From: Actinomycetota bacterium
GTDB taxonomy: Bacteria; Actinomycetota; Acidimicrobiia; Acidimicrobiales; RAAP-2
Direction of reading: 5' to 3'
Length of the DNA: 64,000 nt
NCBI GenBank assembly: GCA_021324355.1
Contig: JAJPJD010000010.1
Coordinates: 1-64,000 of the forward strand
The notes below the pieces were generated by a model that saw nothing but the letters and a program-made list of their open reading frames with translations, ran no database searches and was not told the origin of the DNA. The stretch's first letter is position 1; every line of letters begins with the position of its first letter. The translations under genes were made by a program, and so were the position numbers. This document shows, in pieces, positions 8,685 to 17,392 of this stretch.

Positions 8685-9715
8685 GGGGGCGGGCCTAGGA
8701 CGTGGTAGCCGACCGGGAACAGCTCGACCCTGAGCCGCCGGGCCAGGGTCCCCCACAGCCCCCGGGGGAACCAGATGGCCACCCCGACCGCCACCGCCCC
8801 CACGATGATCAGATACCACGCCCCATGCTGGGCCAGGTTCTGCTGGAGGGCGAAGTAGATGACCGTGCCCAGGATCGGACCCTCGATGGTTCCCATCCCG
8901 CCGATCAGGCTGACGAAGATGATCTCGGCCGACCACTGGACACTGAACGCCGAGGCCGGCTGCACCTGCAGCTGGCTCACCGCCAGCACCGCGCCGGCGG
9001 CGCCACACCCGATCGCCGCCACCACGAACACCGCCCCCCGGACCAAGCTGACCCGGGTCCCGGCCGCTCGGGCCGCATCCTCGTCGTCGCGCACCGCTGA
9101 GAGCACCAGACCCAGGCGGCTCCGCAGCAGCAGGTAGGTCGCGCCCAACGCCACCACCACGACCGCCAGCGCCGACCAGTAGGTGAGGTGGGCGAACTGG
9201 GTGGGCGACAGGCTGGTGAGGCCGGGCACCGGGTGGCCGGTCCCGCCGCCGATGGAGGTGATCGAGCTGATGACCAGCTGGGCGGTGCTGGCCACCACCC
9301 AGGTGGCGATGGCGAAGTAGCCGCCCCGGGTCCGCAGCACCAGCGCCGCCACCGGCACCGCCAGCACCCCGCACACCACCGCCGAGACGGGGATCACGGT
9401 GAACGGCTCCATGCCGTGGATCGCCGCCACCACCACCGCGTAGGCCCCCAGGCCGATGAACGCCTGCTGGCCGATGGAGATCAGCCCGGCGTAGCCGGCC
9501 AGCAGGTTCCACATGGTGGACACGGTGAGCAGGATGAAGACGTTGACCAACAGCGAGGTGTCGCCGCTCGAGACCAGCGCCGGCATGAACGCCAGCAGCA
9601 CGAGCACCCCGGCCCCCAGGCCCAGCAGCCACGACGACCGGCGGGCCGAGCGGCGGATGCGGTAGCCGCCGGCCCCGAGGACCGGCAGCGGGGCCAGGGT
9701 GCCCGGGGCGCTCAC
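8660..9715 (-). CDS. livM: Branched-chain-type ABC transporter permease LivM
   Basis: Polytopic permease of 351 residues from GTG 9715, which overlaps the livH stop. It has the LivM family pattern: NLLAGYAGLISIGQQAFIGLGAY near the first third, GGYFAIATW, then the cytoplasmic loop SAVRDDEDAARAAG that contacts the ATPase, and IGGMGTIEGPILG. It is the last gene of the five-gene transporter operon and ends 25 bp inside pobA. Next to the pca/pob genes it may import aromatic acids rather than leucine; that is inference. Confidence 0.9.
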   Translation of the reverse strand: MSAPGTLAPLPVLGAGGYRIRRSARRSSWLLGLGAGVLVLLAFMPALVSSGDTSLLVNVFILLTVSTMWNLLAGYAGLISIGQQAFIGLGAYAVVVAAIHGMEPFTVIPVSAVVCGVLAVPVAALVLRTRGGYFAIATWVVASTAQLVISSITSIGGGTGHPVPGLTSLSPTQFAHLTYWSALAVVVVALGATYLLLRSRLGLVLSAVRDDEDAARAAGTRVSLVRGAVFVVAAIGCGAAGAVLAVSQLQVQPASAFSVQWSAEIIFVSLIGGMGTIEGPILGTVIYFALQQNLAQHGAWYLIIVGAVAVGVAIWFPRGLWGTLARRLRVELFPVGYHVLGPPPQDSGSPT

Positions 9716-10584
9716 GCCGCCTCCCGGACCGCGAACAGGCCCCGGGAGCGAACTGCCAGGACCGCCAGGAACACCACGTGGCCGGCCAGGATCTGATACG
9801 AGGGGTTGATCTGGGCCCCGATCTGCTGGGCCACCCCCAGCACCATCCCCCCGGCCAGGGTCCCCCACAGCGAGCCGATCCCCCCGATCACCACCGCCTC
9901 GAACGCGAACAGCAGGTTGGCGGTCCCGCTCGAGGGGGCGAACTCGGTGATCATCCCCGACGCCAGACCGGCCAGGGCCACCGTGGCCAGGGCGATGGCG
10001 GCCGCGATGCCAAAGACGTGGCGGTGGTCGATGCCGACCAACTCGGCCGCCTCCCGGTCGTCGGCCACCGCCCGGATCATCCGGCCGATCGAGGTCCGAG
10101 AGAGCAGCAGCTGCAGGCCGGCCAGCAGCACCACCGCCACGCCGAGGACCACCAACGAGATGTCCGAGATCGACACCACCCGGTTGGGGTTGATGGAGTC
10201 GGCGATCAGGCTGCCGATGTTGAGCGACTGGCCGTTGGCCGAGAACGCCTGCAGCAGCGCGTTCTCGGTGATGACCGACAACCCGAAGGTCACGAGCAGG
10301 ATGGTCATCGGGTCGCCCCGGCGCAAGGCCGACTGGAACAAGGTCCGCTGCAGGATGTAGCCGCCCAGGGCGAAGATCGGCACCACCACCAAGAACCCGA
10401 GGACCATCGGCAGCCCGGTCGAGGGGACCAGCACCACCGCGACGTAGCCGGCGATCACCGCGAAGTCCCCGTGGGCCAGGTTGATGATCCCCATCACCCC
10501 GAACAGCAGCGACAGCCCGCAGGCGAACAGGGCGTAGAAGCCGCCCAGCAGGAGCCCCTGGAGGATCGCGTTGAGCCAGGTCAT
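9712..10584 (-). CDS. livH: Branched-chain-type ABC transporter permease LivH
   Basis: 290-residue permease starting at ATG 10584 (ATGA overlap with livF). Characteristic LivH blocks are LQGLLLGGFYALFACGLSL at the N-terminus, GVMGIINLAHGDFAVIAGY, the coupling loop IRAVADDREAAELVGI, and VIGGIGSLWGTLAGG. It forms the membrane channel together with LivM. No anomalies are seen. Confidence 0.92.
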   Translation of the reverse strand: MTWLNAILQGLLLGGFYALFACGLSLLFGVMGIINLAHGDFAVIAGYVAVVLVPSTGLPMVLGFLVVVPIFALGGYILQRTLFQSALRRGDPMTILLVTFGLSVITENALLQAFSANGQSLNIGSLIADSINPNRVVSISDISLVVLGVAVVLLAGLQLLLSRTSIGRMIRAVADDREAAELVGIDHRHVFGIAAAIALATVALAGLASGMITEFAPSSGTANLLFAFEAVVIGGIGSLWGTLAGGMVLGVAQQIGAQINPSYQILAGHVVFLAVLAVRSRGLFAVREAA

Positions 10585-11315
10585 GCCGGCACCCCGGCCC
10601 CGCCGCTCGAGCGCAGCCCGAAGTAGGCGGCCTCGATGTCGGCCCGCCGCAGGCCGGCCGGGCTCCCCTCCAGCGTGGTCCGACCCTCGAGCAGACAGTG
10701 GACCCGGTTGGCCACCCGCAGCGCCTGGCTCACGTCTTGTTCGACCAACAGCACGGTGACCCCGCTGGCCAAGAGCTCGGGCAGGATCGCATAGATGCGC
10801 TGGACCACCACCGGGGCCAGGCCGAGCGACAGCTCGTCGAGCAGCAGCACGCTCGGGTTGGCCACCAGCGCCCGGCCGATCGCCACCGCCTGCTGCTCCC
10901 CCCCCGAGAGGCGGGCCGCCCGCTGGCGGCGGCGCTCGAGCATCCACGGGAACAGCTCGTAGACCCGGGCGATGTCGAACGGCCCGGGACGGGCCCGCAC
11001 CGTGCCCACCTTCAGGTTCTCCTCCACGCTGAGCGAGGGGAACAGCCGCCGGCCCTCGGGCACGAGGGCCAGCCCCCGGGACAGCCGGCCGCGGGCCGGG
11101 ATCCCGGTCACGTCCTCGCCGGCCAGCACGATGCGGCCCGAGGTGACCGGGTGGACCCCGACGATGGCCCGCAGGAGGGTGGACTTGCCGGCCCCGTTGG
11201 CCCCGATGATGGCGTAGACCTCGCCGGGGTCGACCGCGAAGCTCACGTGGTCGACCGCGCACAGCTGGCCATGGTGGACGGTCAGCTCGTCGACCTCGAG
11301 CAGCCGGCCGCTCAC
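10581..11315 (-). CDS. livF: Branched-chain-type ABC transporter ATPase LivF
   Basis: ABC ATPase of 244 residues from GTG 11315, overlapping the livG stop. It has Walker A GANGAGKST, the signature LSGGEQQAVAIGRAL, Walker B VLLLDELSLGLAP and an H-loop-region Gln in LLVEQD, which is typical of LivF. It powers the LivHM permease as a dimer with LivG. Confidence 0.92.
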   Translation of the reverse strand: MSGRLLEVDELTVHHGQLCAVDHVSFAVDPGEVYAIIGANGAGKSTLLRAIVGVHPVTSGRIVLAGEDVTGIPARGRLSRGLALVPEGRRLFPSLSVEENLKVGTVRARPGPFDIARVYELFPWMLERRRQRAARLSGGEQQAVAIGRALVANPSVLLLDELSLGLAPVVVQRIYAILPELLASGVTVLLVEQDVSQALRVANRVHCLLEGRTTLEGSPAGLRRADIEAAYFGLRSSGGAGVPA

Positions 11316-12052
11316 CGCGCGCCTTCGATGGCCAGCTCGGAGCCGAGGTAGACCTCGCGCACGACCGGGTCGGCCAGCACCGCCTCGGGCTGGCCGTCGG
11401 CGATGAAAGCGCCGCCGGCCAGGCACAAGAGCCGCTCCACCGCACCCACCAGGGCCCGCACCACGTGCTCGATCCACACCACCGCGGTGCCCTCGGCTTG
11501 GATCGAGGCCACCACCCCCACCAGCACCTGGACCTCGGGCTCGGTGAGGCCGCCAGCCACCTCGTCGAGGAGGAGCAGCCGGGGGCCGCTGGCGAGAGCC
11601 CGGGCCAGCTCCAGGCGCTTGCGGTCCAGCAGGCCGAGCGAGCCGGCCCGGCGGTTGGCCAAGGGGGCCAGCCCGCAGCGCTCCAGGCTGGCCAGGGCGG
11701 CCCGGTGGCTGGCCGCGCCGCGAGCCCGGGCGCCCTGCTGGGCCGCGACCAGCACGTTCTCGAACACGGTCATCTGCTCGAAGGGCCGGGGGACCTGGAA
11801 GGTGCGGGCCACCCCCAGCCGGCAGCGGGCCGCCACTCCCAGCCGGTTGAGCGTCGTCCCGTCGAAGCGCACCGTGCCCCGATCGGGCCGCAGGTCGCCC
11901 GAGATCATGGAGAACAAGGAGGTCTTGCCGGCCCCGTTCGGCCCGACCAGCCCCACCGCCGCCCCGGCGTCCACGCTGAGCGACAGGTCGTCGGCCACCA
12001 CCACGCCCCCGAACCGCTTGGAGAGGTGGGCCAGCTCGAGGAGGGCGGCCAC
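11312..12052 (-). CDS. livG: Branched-chain-type ABC transporter ATPase LivG
   Basis: ABC ATPase of 246 residues; GTG 12052 is chosen because it directly follows the binding-protein stop and begins VAALLELAHLSKRFGG. Walker A is GPNGAGKTS, the Q-loop region is VARTFQVPRPF, and Walker B is LLLLDEVAGGL. The signature position reads GSLGLLDRKRLELARAL rather than the usual LSxGxQ, so the signature glycine/serine pattern is degenerate. LivG proteins tolerate variation here, but it is worth noting. It pairs with LivF. Confidence 0.9.
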   Translation of the reverse strand: MAALLELAHLSKRFGGVVVADDLSLSVDAGAAVGLVGPNGAGKTSLFSMISGDLRPDRGTVRFDGTTLNRLGVAARCRLGVARTFQVPRPFEQMTVFENVLVAAQQGARARGAASHRAALASLERCGLAPLANRRAGSLGLLDRKRLELARALASGPRLLLLDEVAGGLTEPEVQVLVGVVASIQAEGTAVVWIEHVVRALVGAVERLLCLAGGAFIADGQPEAVLADPVVREVYLGSELAIEGAR

Positions 12053-12056
12053 GGCC

Positions 12057-13412
12057 TCAGGAGAAGGTCGGCACCAGGTCGCCGTTGATCGGCACGTCCT
12101 TGTTGAGCGAGTTGTCGACCACGAACTCCTGCCACGGGTACTTCTTGCCGAAGAGCTTCTTGCCCGGCTTCCACTGGACCCCGACCGGCTTGATGATCCC
12201 AACCCCGGGAGCCGGGCCGGCGGCGAAGTCGAGCGGCCCGCAGATCCCGCTGTAGCTCACGTGCTGGAGGTTGTGAGCCACCTGCGCGTGGTCGTGCGGG
12301 TCGTCGGAGGCCTTGAGCGCCTCGACTGCCACCTCGAACAGCGAGTAGCTCGACCCCAGCGAGTCGACCCACTCGTTGCCGGTGCTGCGCTCGAAGTCCG
12401 ACGCCAGGGTGGCCGCGGTCTCTCCGGTGAGCGACGAGCGGTACTTCGCGTACGGCGTCCACCACGCGTCGGTGGCGATGTTGTTGGACAGGTTGCCCAG
12501 CGCCACTGCGTCGCTCGGGAACAGCATGACCTTGGCCACCGTCGCCAGCCGGGGCCGGAACGCGGCCTGGGCAGCCTGCTTCCAGAAGGTGTTGAAGTCC
12601 GGCGGGATCGGGCAGTTGACGTAGAACTCGCACCCGGCAGCCTTGAACTTCTCGATCATCGAGCTGTAGTCGGTGGTGCCGTCGGTGTAGGCCCCGCCGT
12701 CGACGAACTTGTAGCCGGCCGCCTCGGCGTAGGGCGGGAAGCCGGCCCGGAAGGCGTTGCCGTCGGCGTCGTTGGGGAACATGCCGGCGAAGATCTTGGC
12801 CGCGTGGGTCTCGTCCTCGATCCGCTTCCACATCGGCAGGAAGGTGCCGGCGAACTCCTTCATCCCGAAGAAGAACACCGCGTTGTAGGTGAAGTTGGTG
12901 GTCGGGTTGCCGGGGTTCCCTCCCAGCCCCGCATACCACGACTCCCAGGGGACCACGGTGGCCAGGCACGGCGCGTGGTACTGCTGGGCGGCGGCAGCCA
13001 CCGGGTTGGTGGTCTCAGGGGTCGAGGTGGTGAGCAACAGATCGACCTTCTGCTGCTGGATGAGCTGCTGGGCCAGCTGGGCGGCCCGGTTGGGGTCCGA
13101 CTGGGTGTCGACCGGGATGATCTCGATCCGGTAGCGGGTCTTGCCGACGGTGATCCCCTTGGCGTAGGGGGAGGTGGCCCGCACCTTCTTCAACACGAAG
13201 GAGTCCGAAATCGAGAAGTCGGCGAAGGCACCGGTCCTCGGGCTCACGTAGCCGATCTTGATGGTGCTCGGGTTGGCGACGCTGAACGCCGGCTTGGTGA
13301 ACGCGCCCTGGGCCAGCGCCTCGCTCGCCGACACCGCCAGTGCGCCCGCCCCCAGGCCCTTGAGCAGGGTCCGCCGATCGACCCGCTTCCCAGCGGCCGC
13401 TGCCTCGTCCAT
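12057..13412 (-). CDS. ABC transporter substrate-binding protein (branched-chain amino acid type)
   Basis: First gene of the transporter operon, 451 residues, from ATG 13412 with GGGGGAG 5 nt upstream. The N-terminus carries a twin-arginine-like signal (RVDRRTLLKGLGAGALAV, then ALAQ), and no lipobox cysteine is visible, unusual for a binding protein in a Gram-positive cell. The mature part is a type I periplasmic-binding fold (KIGYVSPRTGAFADF near its start). Similar proteins bind amino acids, amides or aromatic acids. Its place opposite the pca-pob operon suggests a hydroxybenzoate-type ligand. Confidence 0.85.
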   Translation of the reverse strand: MDEAAAAGKRVDRRTLLKGLGAGALAVSASEALAQGAFTKPAFSVANPSTIKIGYVSPRTGAFADFSISDSFVLKKVRATSPYAKGITVGKTRYRIEIIPVDTQSDPNRAAQLAQQLIQQQKVDLLLTTSTPETTNPVAAAAQQYHAPCLATVVPWESWYAGLGGNPGNPTTNFTYNAVFFFGMKEFAGTFLPMWKRIEDETHAAKIFAGMFPNDADGNAFRAGFPPYAEAAGYKFVDGGAYTDGTTDYSSMIEKFKAAGCEFYVNCPIPPDFNTFWKQAAQAAFRPRLATVAKVMLFPSDAVALGNLSNNIATDAWWTPYAKYRSSLTGETAATLASDFERSTGNEWVDSLGSSYSLFEVAVEALKASDDPHDHAQVAHNLQHVSYSGICGPLDFAAGPAPGVGIIKPVGVQWKPGKKLFGKKYPWQEFVVDNSLNKDVPINGDLVPTFS

Positions 13413-13552
13413 GACGCTCCCCCCTGTCCTCGTCGGTCCAGGGCCGCCCTGCAGCTGACCCTCCAGGCTGCCGGCTGCGGCCGCCCCGCACTGGCCTCCG
13501 GTGGTTCCCCCTCCCACGACGAGCAGCTCGGCCGCCCCGCCGACGTCCGGCG

Positions 13553-13571
13553 GTGTTCGCAAACCGAACAC
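13553..13571. promoter_or_regulatory. Perfect inverted repeat upstream of the binding-protein gene
   Basis: GTGTTCG-CAAAC-CGAACAC, 7-bp arms with a 5-bp spacer, centred about 150 bp upstream of the start at 13412. Shape and sequence resemble IclR-family operators, and an IclR gene lies in the neighbouring operon. Binding by that regulator is inferred. Confidence 0.5.
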
Positions 13572-13575
13572 CTCA

Positions 13576-13592
13576 TTCGTAGAGTGAACGAA
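13576..13592. promoter_or_regulatory. Second inverted repeat, possible operator
   Basis: TTCGT-AGAGTGA-ACGAA, lying 5 bp from the larger repeat and sharing its TTCG/CGAA core. A TTGACA hexamer (minus strand, 13621-13616) lies just upstream, so both repeats fall where a regulator would contact polymerase. No good -10 at the usual spacing was found for that TTGACA. Confidence 0.35.
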
Positions 13593-13635
13593 GCGTCGCG
13601 AAAACGTCACACGGTTGTCAAGCGCGGCCGGCGCC

Positions 13636-14412
13636 TCAGAGCCCCAAGTGCTCGCCCTCCCAGAGGCGGATGCCGCCCAGGATCCCGGCGTTGTTGTCCA
13701 CGATGGTGGTCTTGGCGGCGACGTCGCCGAGCTCGTCCAGCTTGACTCGGCGGGCGTTGCCACCCCCGAGGTAGAGGTGGTCGAAGAACACCATCGCGTC
13801 CAGCTGCACCACGGCCTTGCGGAGCCGGGTGTTCCAGCGGTGGTCACCGATCGACTTGCGGGCCCGGTCACCCAGCTGCTCGTTGTAGGTCTCGCCCTTG
13901 CGGAATGGCTGGTGGGCGATCTCGAGGTGCGGGAGCAGGCGCCCGTCCAAGAACGCAGCGGTGCCGAACCCGGTGCCCAAGGTGATCACGAACTCGAGGC
14001 CCTTGCCGGCCACCACCGCGGCACCCTGGACGTCGGCGTCGTTCGCCACCTTGGTCGGCCGGCCCAGCGCCTCGGCCAGGGCCGCGGCGAGGTCGAAACG
14101 GTCCCACGCCGCCACCAGGTCCGGTTCGACGGCCGAGCCCGGGCCGGACTTGGTCACGAAGTGGGGCGCGCTCAGCACCAGGCCGCCCCGGACCATCCCG
14201 GGGAACCCGGCCGAGACCCGGTCGGCCGCCGGCAACGGCCGCACCAGCTCCACCAGCGCCCGCACCAGCACATCGGGAGGGAGCGGGTAGCGGGTGGCCT
14301 CACGCACCCGGTCGGCCACCATCGCCCCGGTCGCGTCCAGGACCGACGCCTTGAGCCCGGTCCCGCCGATATCGATGGCCAAGGTGAGCGGCCGTCTTGG
14401 TTCGCGCGGCAT
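13636..14412 (-). CDS. ppgK: ROK-family glucokinase, probably polyphosphate-type
   Basis: 258 residues from ATG 14412 with AGGAG 6 nt upstream. The N-terminal phosphate-binding motif LAIDIGGTGLKASVLD and the catalytic-loop Asp in NDADVQGAAV are those of ROK kinases. The GTGFGTAAFLDG block and short length match actinobacterial polyphosphate glucokinases, which phosphorylate glucose with polyphosphate or ATP. A longer N-terminus is open in frame but looks non-native. It stands alone between the transporter operon and the secretion-like cluster. Confidence 0.8.
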   Translation of the reverse strand: MPREPRRPLTLAIDIGGTGLKASVLDATGAMVADRVREATRYPLPPDVLVRALVELVRPLPAADRVSAGFPGMVRGGLVLSAPHFVTKSGPGSAVEPDLVAAWDRFDLAAALAEALGRPTKVANDADVQGAAVVAGKGLEFVITLGTGFGTAAFLDGRLLPHLEIAHQPFRKGETYNEQLGDRARKSIGDHRWNTRLRKAVVQLDAMVFFDHLYLGGGNARRVKLDELGDVAAKTTIVDNNAGILGGIRLWEGEHLGL

Positions 14413-14666
14413 CGATGGCTCCTGCTCGGAGCTCACCGACGCCTCGGCCGCTGCCACGACCGGCACACTACCGGGCCCCGGACGACGGACAGCGGTCGGC
14501 GATTCCTTCCCGTTGTCCCCTCCACCTGCGACCAGGCTGGCCCAGGGGTTCTCTATCCCACCCGAGCCCCGCGAGGCGGATCGTGCAAAGACGTGAGTGC
14601 CGGGTGACAAGTCCCGACCAGCGGGCTGATCCGTTCCTCCTGGGCTCGGTTCAGATCATCCGATCG

Positions 14667-16130
14667 TCACCCTCGACGAGCCGGTGGACCACTGCACCTC
14701 GGTTCCTCGCCGATCGGGCACCGCGCCTGCCTTCGGTCACGCGCTGTCCCACCAACTCGGTCGGCAAGCGTCCGGTCCGACCACCACGGGACCAGGCGCA
14801 GGCGAGCTGGCGGGAGCGCTCCGTAGAGGAGGACCGCCTCGCCCCCGGGCAGTTGGCGCAGCGCCTCGGGCGGGACCAGCGGCCTCGGCACCGGGGGACG
14901 CCGGCCGGCGCGCTCCCGGACCCCGGACCAGTCGCGGCCAGCGGGCTCGGACTCTCCGGCCAGCAAACGGACGTGCTCCAAGGTGGCCGGCTCCGCGATC
15001 CCCGACAAGAACAGCCGGGCCCGGTGGTTGTTCAGCACCGTCGGGGCCCGGGGCCCGTAACGGGCGTGGAGCTGGGCCAGGTCCTGCCAGATCGTCACCA
15101 GGGCGATGCCGTGGCCAGCGCAGGTGGCGGCCAGCCCGTCGAGCTCGGCCACCGGCGCGATGTTGGCCGCCTCGTCCAGCACCACGAGCAGCGCTGGGTC
15201 GAGCGGGCCGCGCCGGGCGGCGCGGGTGAACGCCGCATCCAGCACCGCTTTGACCACCGCGACGAACACCGGCCGCAGCCGGCGCTGGTCGTGGGCCGGA
15301 GCACACAGGTAGACGGTGTTGGTCCCCGACAACAGGGCGTCGGGGTCGATGGCCTCGCCCTGTCCGGCGGCCCCACCAGCCAGCGGTTCGAGCACGGCCT
15401 CGACCGTCGTGTACACCGACGAGCGCTGCCGCTCCTCCCGCTGCCAGCTGGCCTGGATGGCCCAGATCGCCTGGTCCACCCCGGCCCGCTCCAACAGCTC
15501 CAGCACCTCGGCCACCTCCTGGGTGTCCACCCAGCGCAGCACGTCGGCCAGCGGCCGATCGGCGCTGGCCGCCGCGAACAGCAGCGGGGCCAGCAGCTTG
15601 GCCGCCATCGCATACCAGAACTCCCCGTCGGCGGTGGTCCCCTCGGAGCGGGCCAGCTCGGTGAGGTCGGCCGCGACCCGGCGGGCGCCGGCCCACGACC
15701 GGGCCGCAGCCAGAGGGTCCCAGGCCGCCGGCCGCTCCCCGCTTGACCCGGTCGGATCGAACACCCACACCCGGCCACAGCGCCGGCGCCACCCCACGGT
15801 CGCCGCCAACAGGTCGCCCTTCACGCTGGCCGCCAGGACCGGTCCCTCCCAGCCCAAGATGGCCGGGATGGCCAGGGCGCTGGTCTTGCCGCTCTGGGTG
15901 GGACCGACCACCGCCACCGACTGGACCGGCTCGGCGAAGACCAGGCGACGGGGCCACCGACCGACTGCCCCGAGCCGGAGGCGGCCCGGTCCGCGACCAG
16001 CCAGCACGTTGAGCTCACCGCGGCGGGCCCAGCGGGCCCCGCTGCCGGAAGGACCAGCGGAGCGGACCCGCCCACCCAGTGCGACCGCCGCCAGGCCGAG
16101 CGCCGCACCGAGCAGTGCCGCGTCACTCAC
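14667..16130 (-). CDS. VirD4/TraG-like coupling ATPase
   Basis: 487 residues from GTG 16130, overlapping the upstream gene (GTGA). One membrane segment near the N-terminus (LLGAALGLAAVALGG) is followed by a hexameric-type ATPase domain: Walker A VVGPTQSGKTSAL at about residue 90 and Walker B ALLVVLDEAANIAP at about 295, then the TraG/VirD4 C-terminal block ALVTIWQDLAQLHARYG. Such proteins deliver substrates to type IV secretion channels. It is the last gene of the five-gene cluster. Confidence 0.85.
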   Translation of the reverse strand: MSDAALLGAALGLAAVALGGRVRSAGPSGSGARWARRGELNVLAGRGPGRLRLGAVGRWPRRLVFAEPVQSVAVVGPTQSGKTSALAIPAILGWEGPVLAASVKGDLLAATVGWRRRCGRVWVFDPTGSSGERPAAWDPLAAARSWAGARRVAADLTELARSEGTTADGEFWYAMAAKLLAPLLFAAASADRPLADVLRWVDTQEVAEVLELLERAGVDQAIWAIQASWQREERQRSSVYTTVEAVLEPLAGGAAGQGEAIDPDALLSGTNTVYLCAPAHDQRRLRPVFVAVVKAVLDAAFTRAARRGPLDPALLVVLDEAANIAPVAELDGLAATCAGHGIALVTIWQDLAQLHARYGPRAPTVLNNHRARLFLSGIAEPATLEHVRLLAGESEPAGRDWSGVRERAGRRPPVPRPLVPPEALRQLPGGEAVLLYGALPPARLRLVPWWSDRTLADRVGGTARDRRQARCPIGEEPRCSGPPARRG

Positions 16131-17392
16131 CTCGGCTCCACCATGGCCCGGTCGGTGTCGACCAGGGCCTGCTCGGCCGGGGAGACGACATGGCGGACCA
16201 GGAAGGACCGGGTCCCCACCTTCCACAGCGCCACGCCCCGGGTGAGCTGGGGCAGGAGGTCGACCTCGGTGCTCGACAACGAGAGCAGGTCGGCGGCGCG
16301 CCCCGCCTCGCCCGGCGGCTGGGCGTAGAGCACCAGGGTCTCAGAGTCGCTGAGCAGCCCCTCGGCCAAGCCCACCTGCTCGGAGCCCACCGGGCCGACC
16401 GCGCTGAGGTCGCTCAACCGGTGGAGCACTGCCACGTTGGCCACGCCGTGGGCCCGGGACAGCTTCCACGACGCCTGCAGCCACCGGGCCACTCCCAGGT
16501 TGGCCAGGATCGCCCACGCCTCGTCCACCACCAAGAAGGCGAACGCCCCCCGGCGCCGCTGCTGGGTGAGGGCCGCCTGCAACCAGGCGGTGGCGCAGGT
16601 CATGAGCACCCCGAGCGCGCTCGAGGCGTAGAGGGCCGACAGATCGAGGACCACCAGCGGCCCCGACAGGTCCAGGCCATGGGTGGTCGGGCCGTCGAAC
16701 ATCCCTCGCAGGTCGCCAGCCACCAGCCGGCGCAGCTCGAGCGCCACGTCCCGCCCGTCCTCGAGCAGCCGCTCCCGGTCGGTCGAGATCCCGGCCGCGG
16801 CCCCGGCGTCCGGGTCGAGCAGGGCTTCGACCACCTGGGGCAGGGTCGGCACCGCCCGGGCGGCCTTGGCCGAGGCCAGCGCCAGGTCGACCGCCGCCCG
16901 CTCCCGGGGCTGCAGCGGCCGGCCCAGGCAGGCGCTGGCCAGCGAGGCCAACAGCTCGCACTGGCGGCGGTCCGGATCGTCGAGGATCCCGTCGGCCCGC
17001 CGGGCGGCCACCGGGTCGAGCGGGTTGAGCCGGACCTCGCCCCCGGGCCGCAGGGCGACCGGCCGCACCCCCCACAGCCGGGCCAGCCCGGCGTACTCCC
17101 CCTTGGGGTCGACCACCCAGGCTCGCCGGCCGAAGACGGCCTGGCGCCACAGGAAGGTCTTGAGCAGCGAGCTCTTCCCCCGCCCGATCTGGCCGAAGAC
17201 GATCATGTTGGGGTTGGACAGGACCCCGGCGGCGTAGAGCTCGAACGGGTCGTAGACGAAGGACCCCCCGAGCAGATCGTGGCCGACCAGCACCCCCCGA
17301 TGCCCCAGGCCCGCCTCGGCCACCAGCGGGTAGGCGGCGCCGAGGTTCCGGGTGGTGACCGAGTGGGCCGGCACCTTGAAGCCCGCCCTCAC
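16127..17392 (-). CDS. VirB4-like ATPase of type IV secretion
   Basis: 421 residues from GTG 17392 (overlaps the upstream stop). Walker A is GQIGRGKSSLLKTF (about residue 60) and Walker B is FAFLVVDEAWAILANLG; the arrangement WVVDPKGEYAGLA matches VirB4/TraC ATPases. It lacks the long N-terminal half of classical VirB4. In actinobacterial systems that half appears to be carried by a separate SCO6880-like protein, which is exactly the upstream gene here. It likely energises channel assembly. Confidence 0.83.
   Translation of the reverse strand: MRAGFKVPAHSVTTRNLGAAYPLVAEAGLGHRGVLVGHDLLGGSFVYDPFELYAAGVLSNPNMIVFGQIGRGKSSLLKTFLWRQAVFGRRAWVVDPKGEYAGLARLWGVRPVALRPGGEVRLNPLDPVAARRADGILDDPDRRQCELLASLASACLGRPLQPRERAAVDLALASAKAARAVPTLPQVVEALLDPDAGAAAGISTDRERLLEDGRDVALELRRLVAGDLRGMFDGPTTHGLDLSGPLVVLDLSALYASSALGVLMTCATAWLQAALTQQRRRGAFAFLVVDEAWAILANLGVARWLQASWKLSRAHGVANVAVLHRLSDLSAVGPVGSEQVGLAEGLLSDSETLVLYAQPPGEAGRAADLLSLSSTEVDLLPQLTRGVALWKVGTRSFLVRHVVSPAEQALVDTDRAMVEPR

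Noticed and set aside
7413-9632. 739-codon minus-strand open frame opposite pobA and livM
   Set aside because: It is in the wrong frame for livM and antisense to pobA, with low-complexity Gly/Arg-rich sequence and no motifs.
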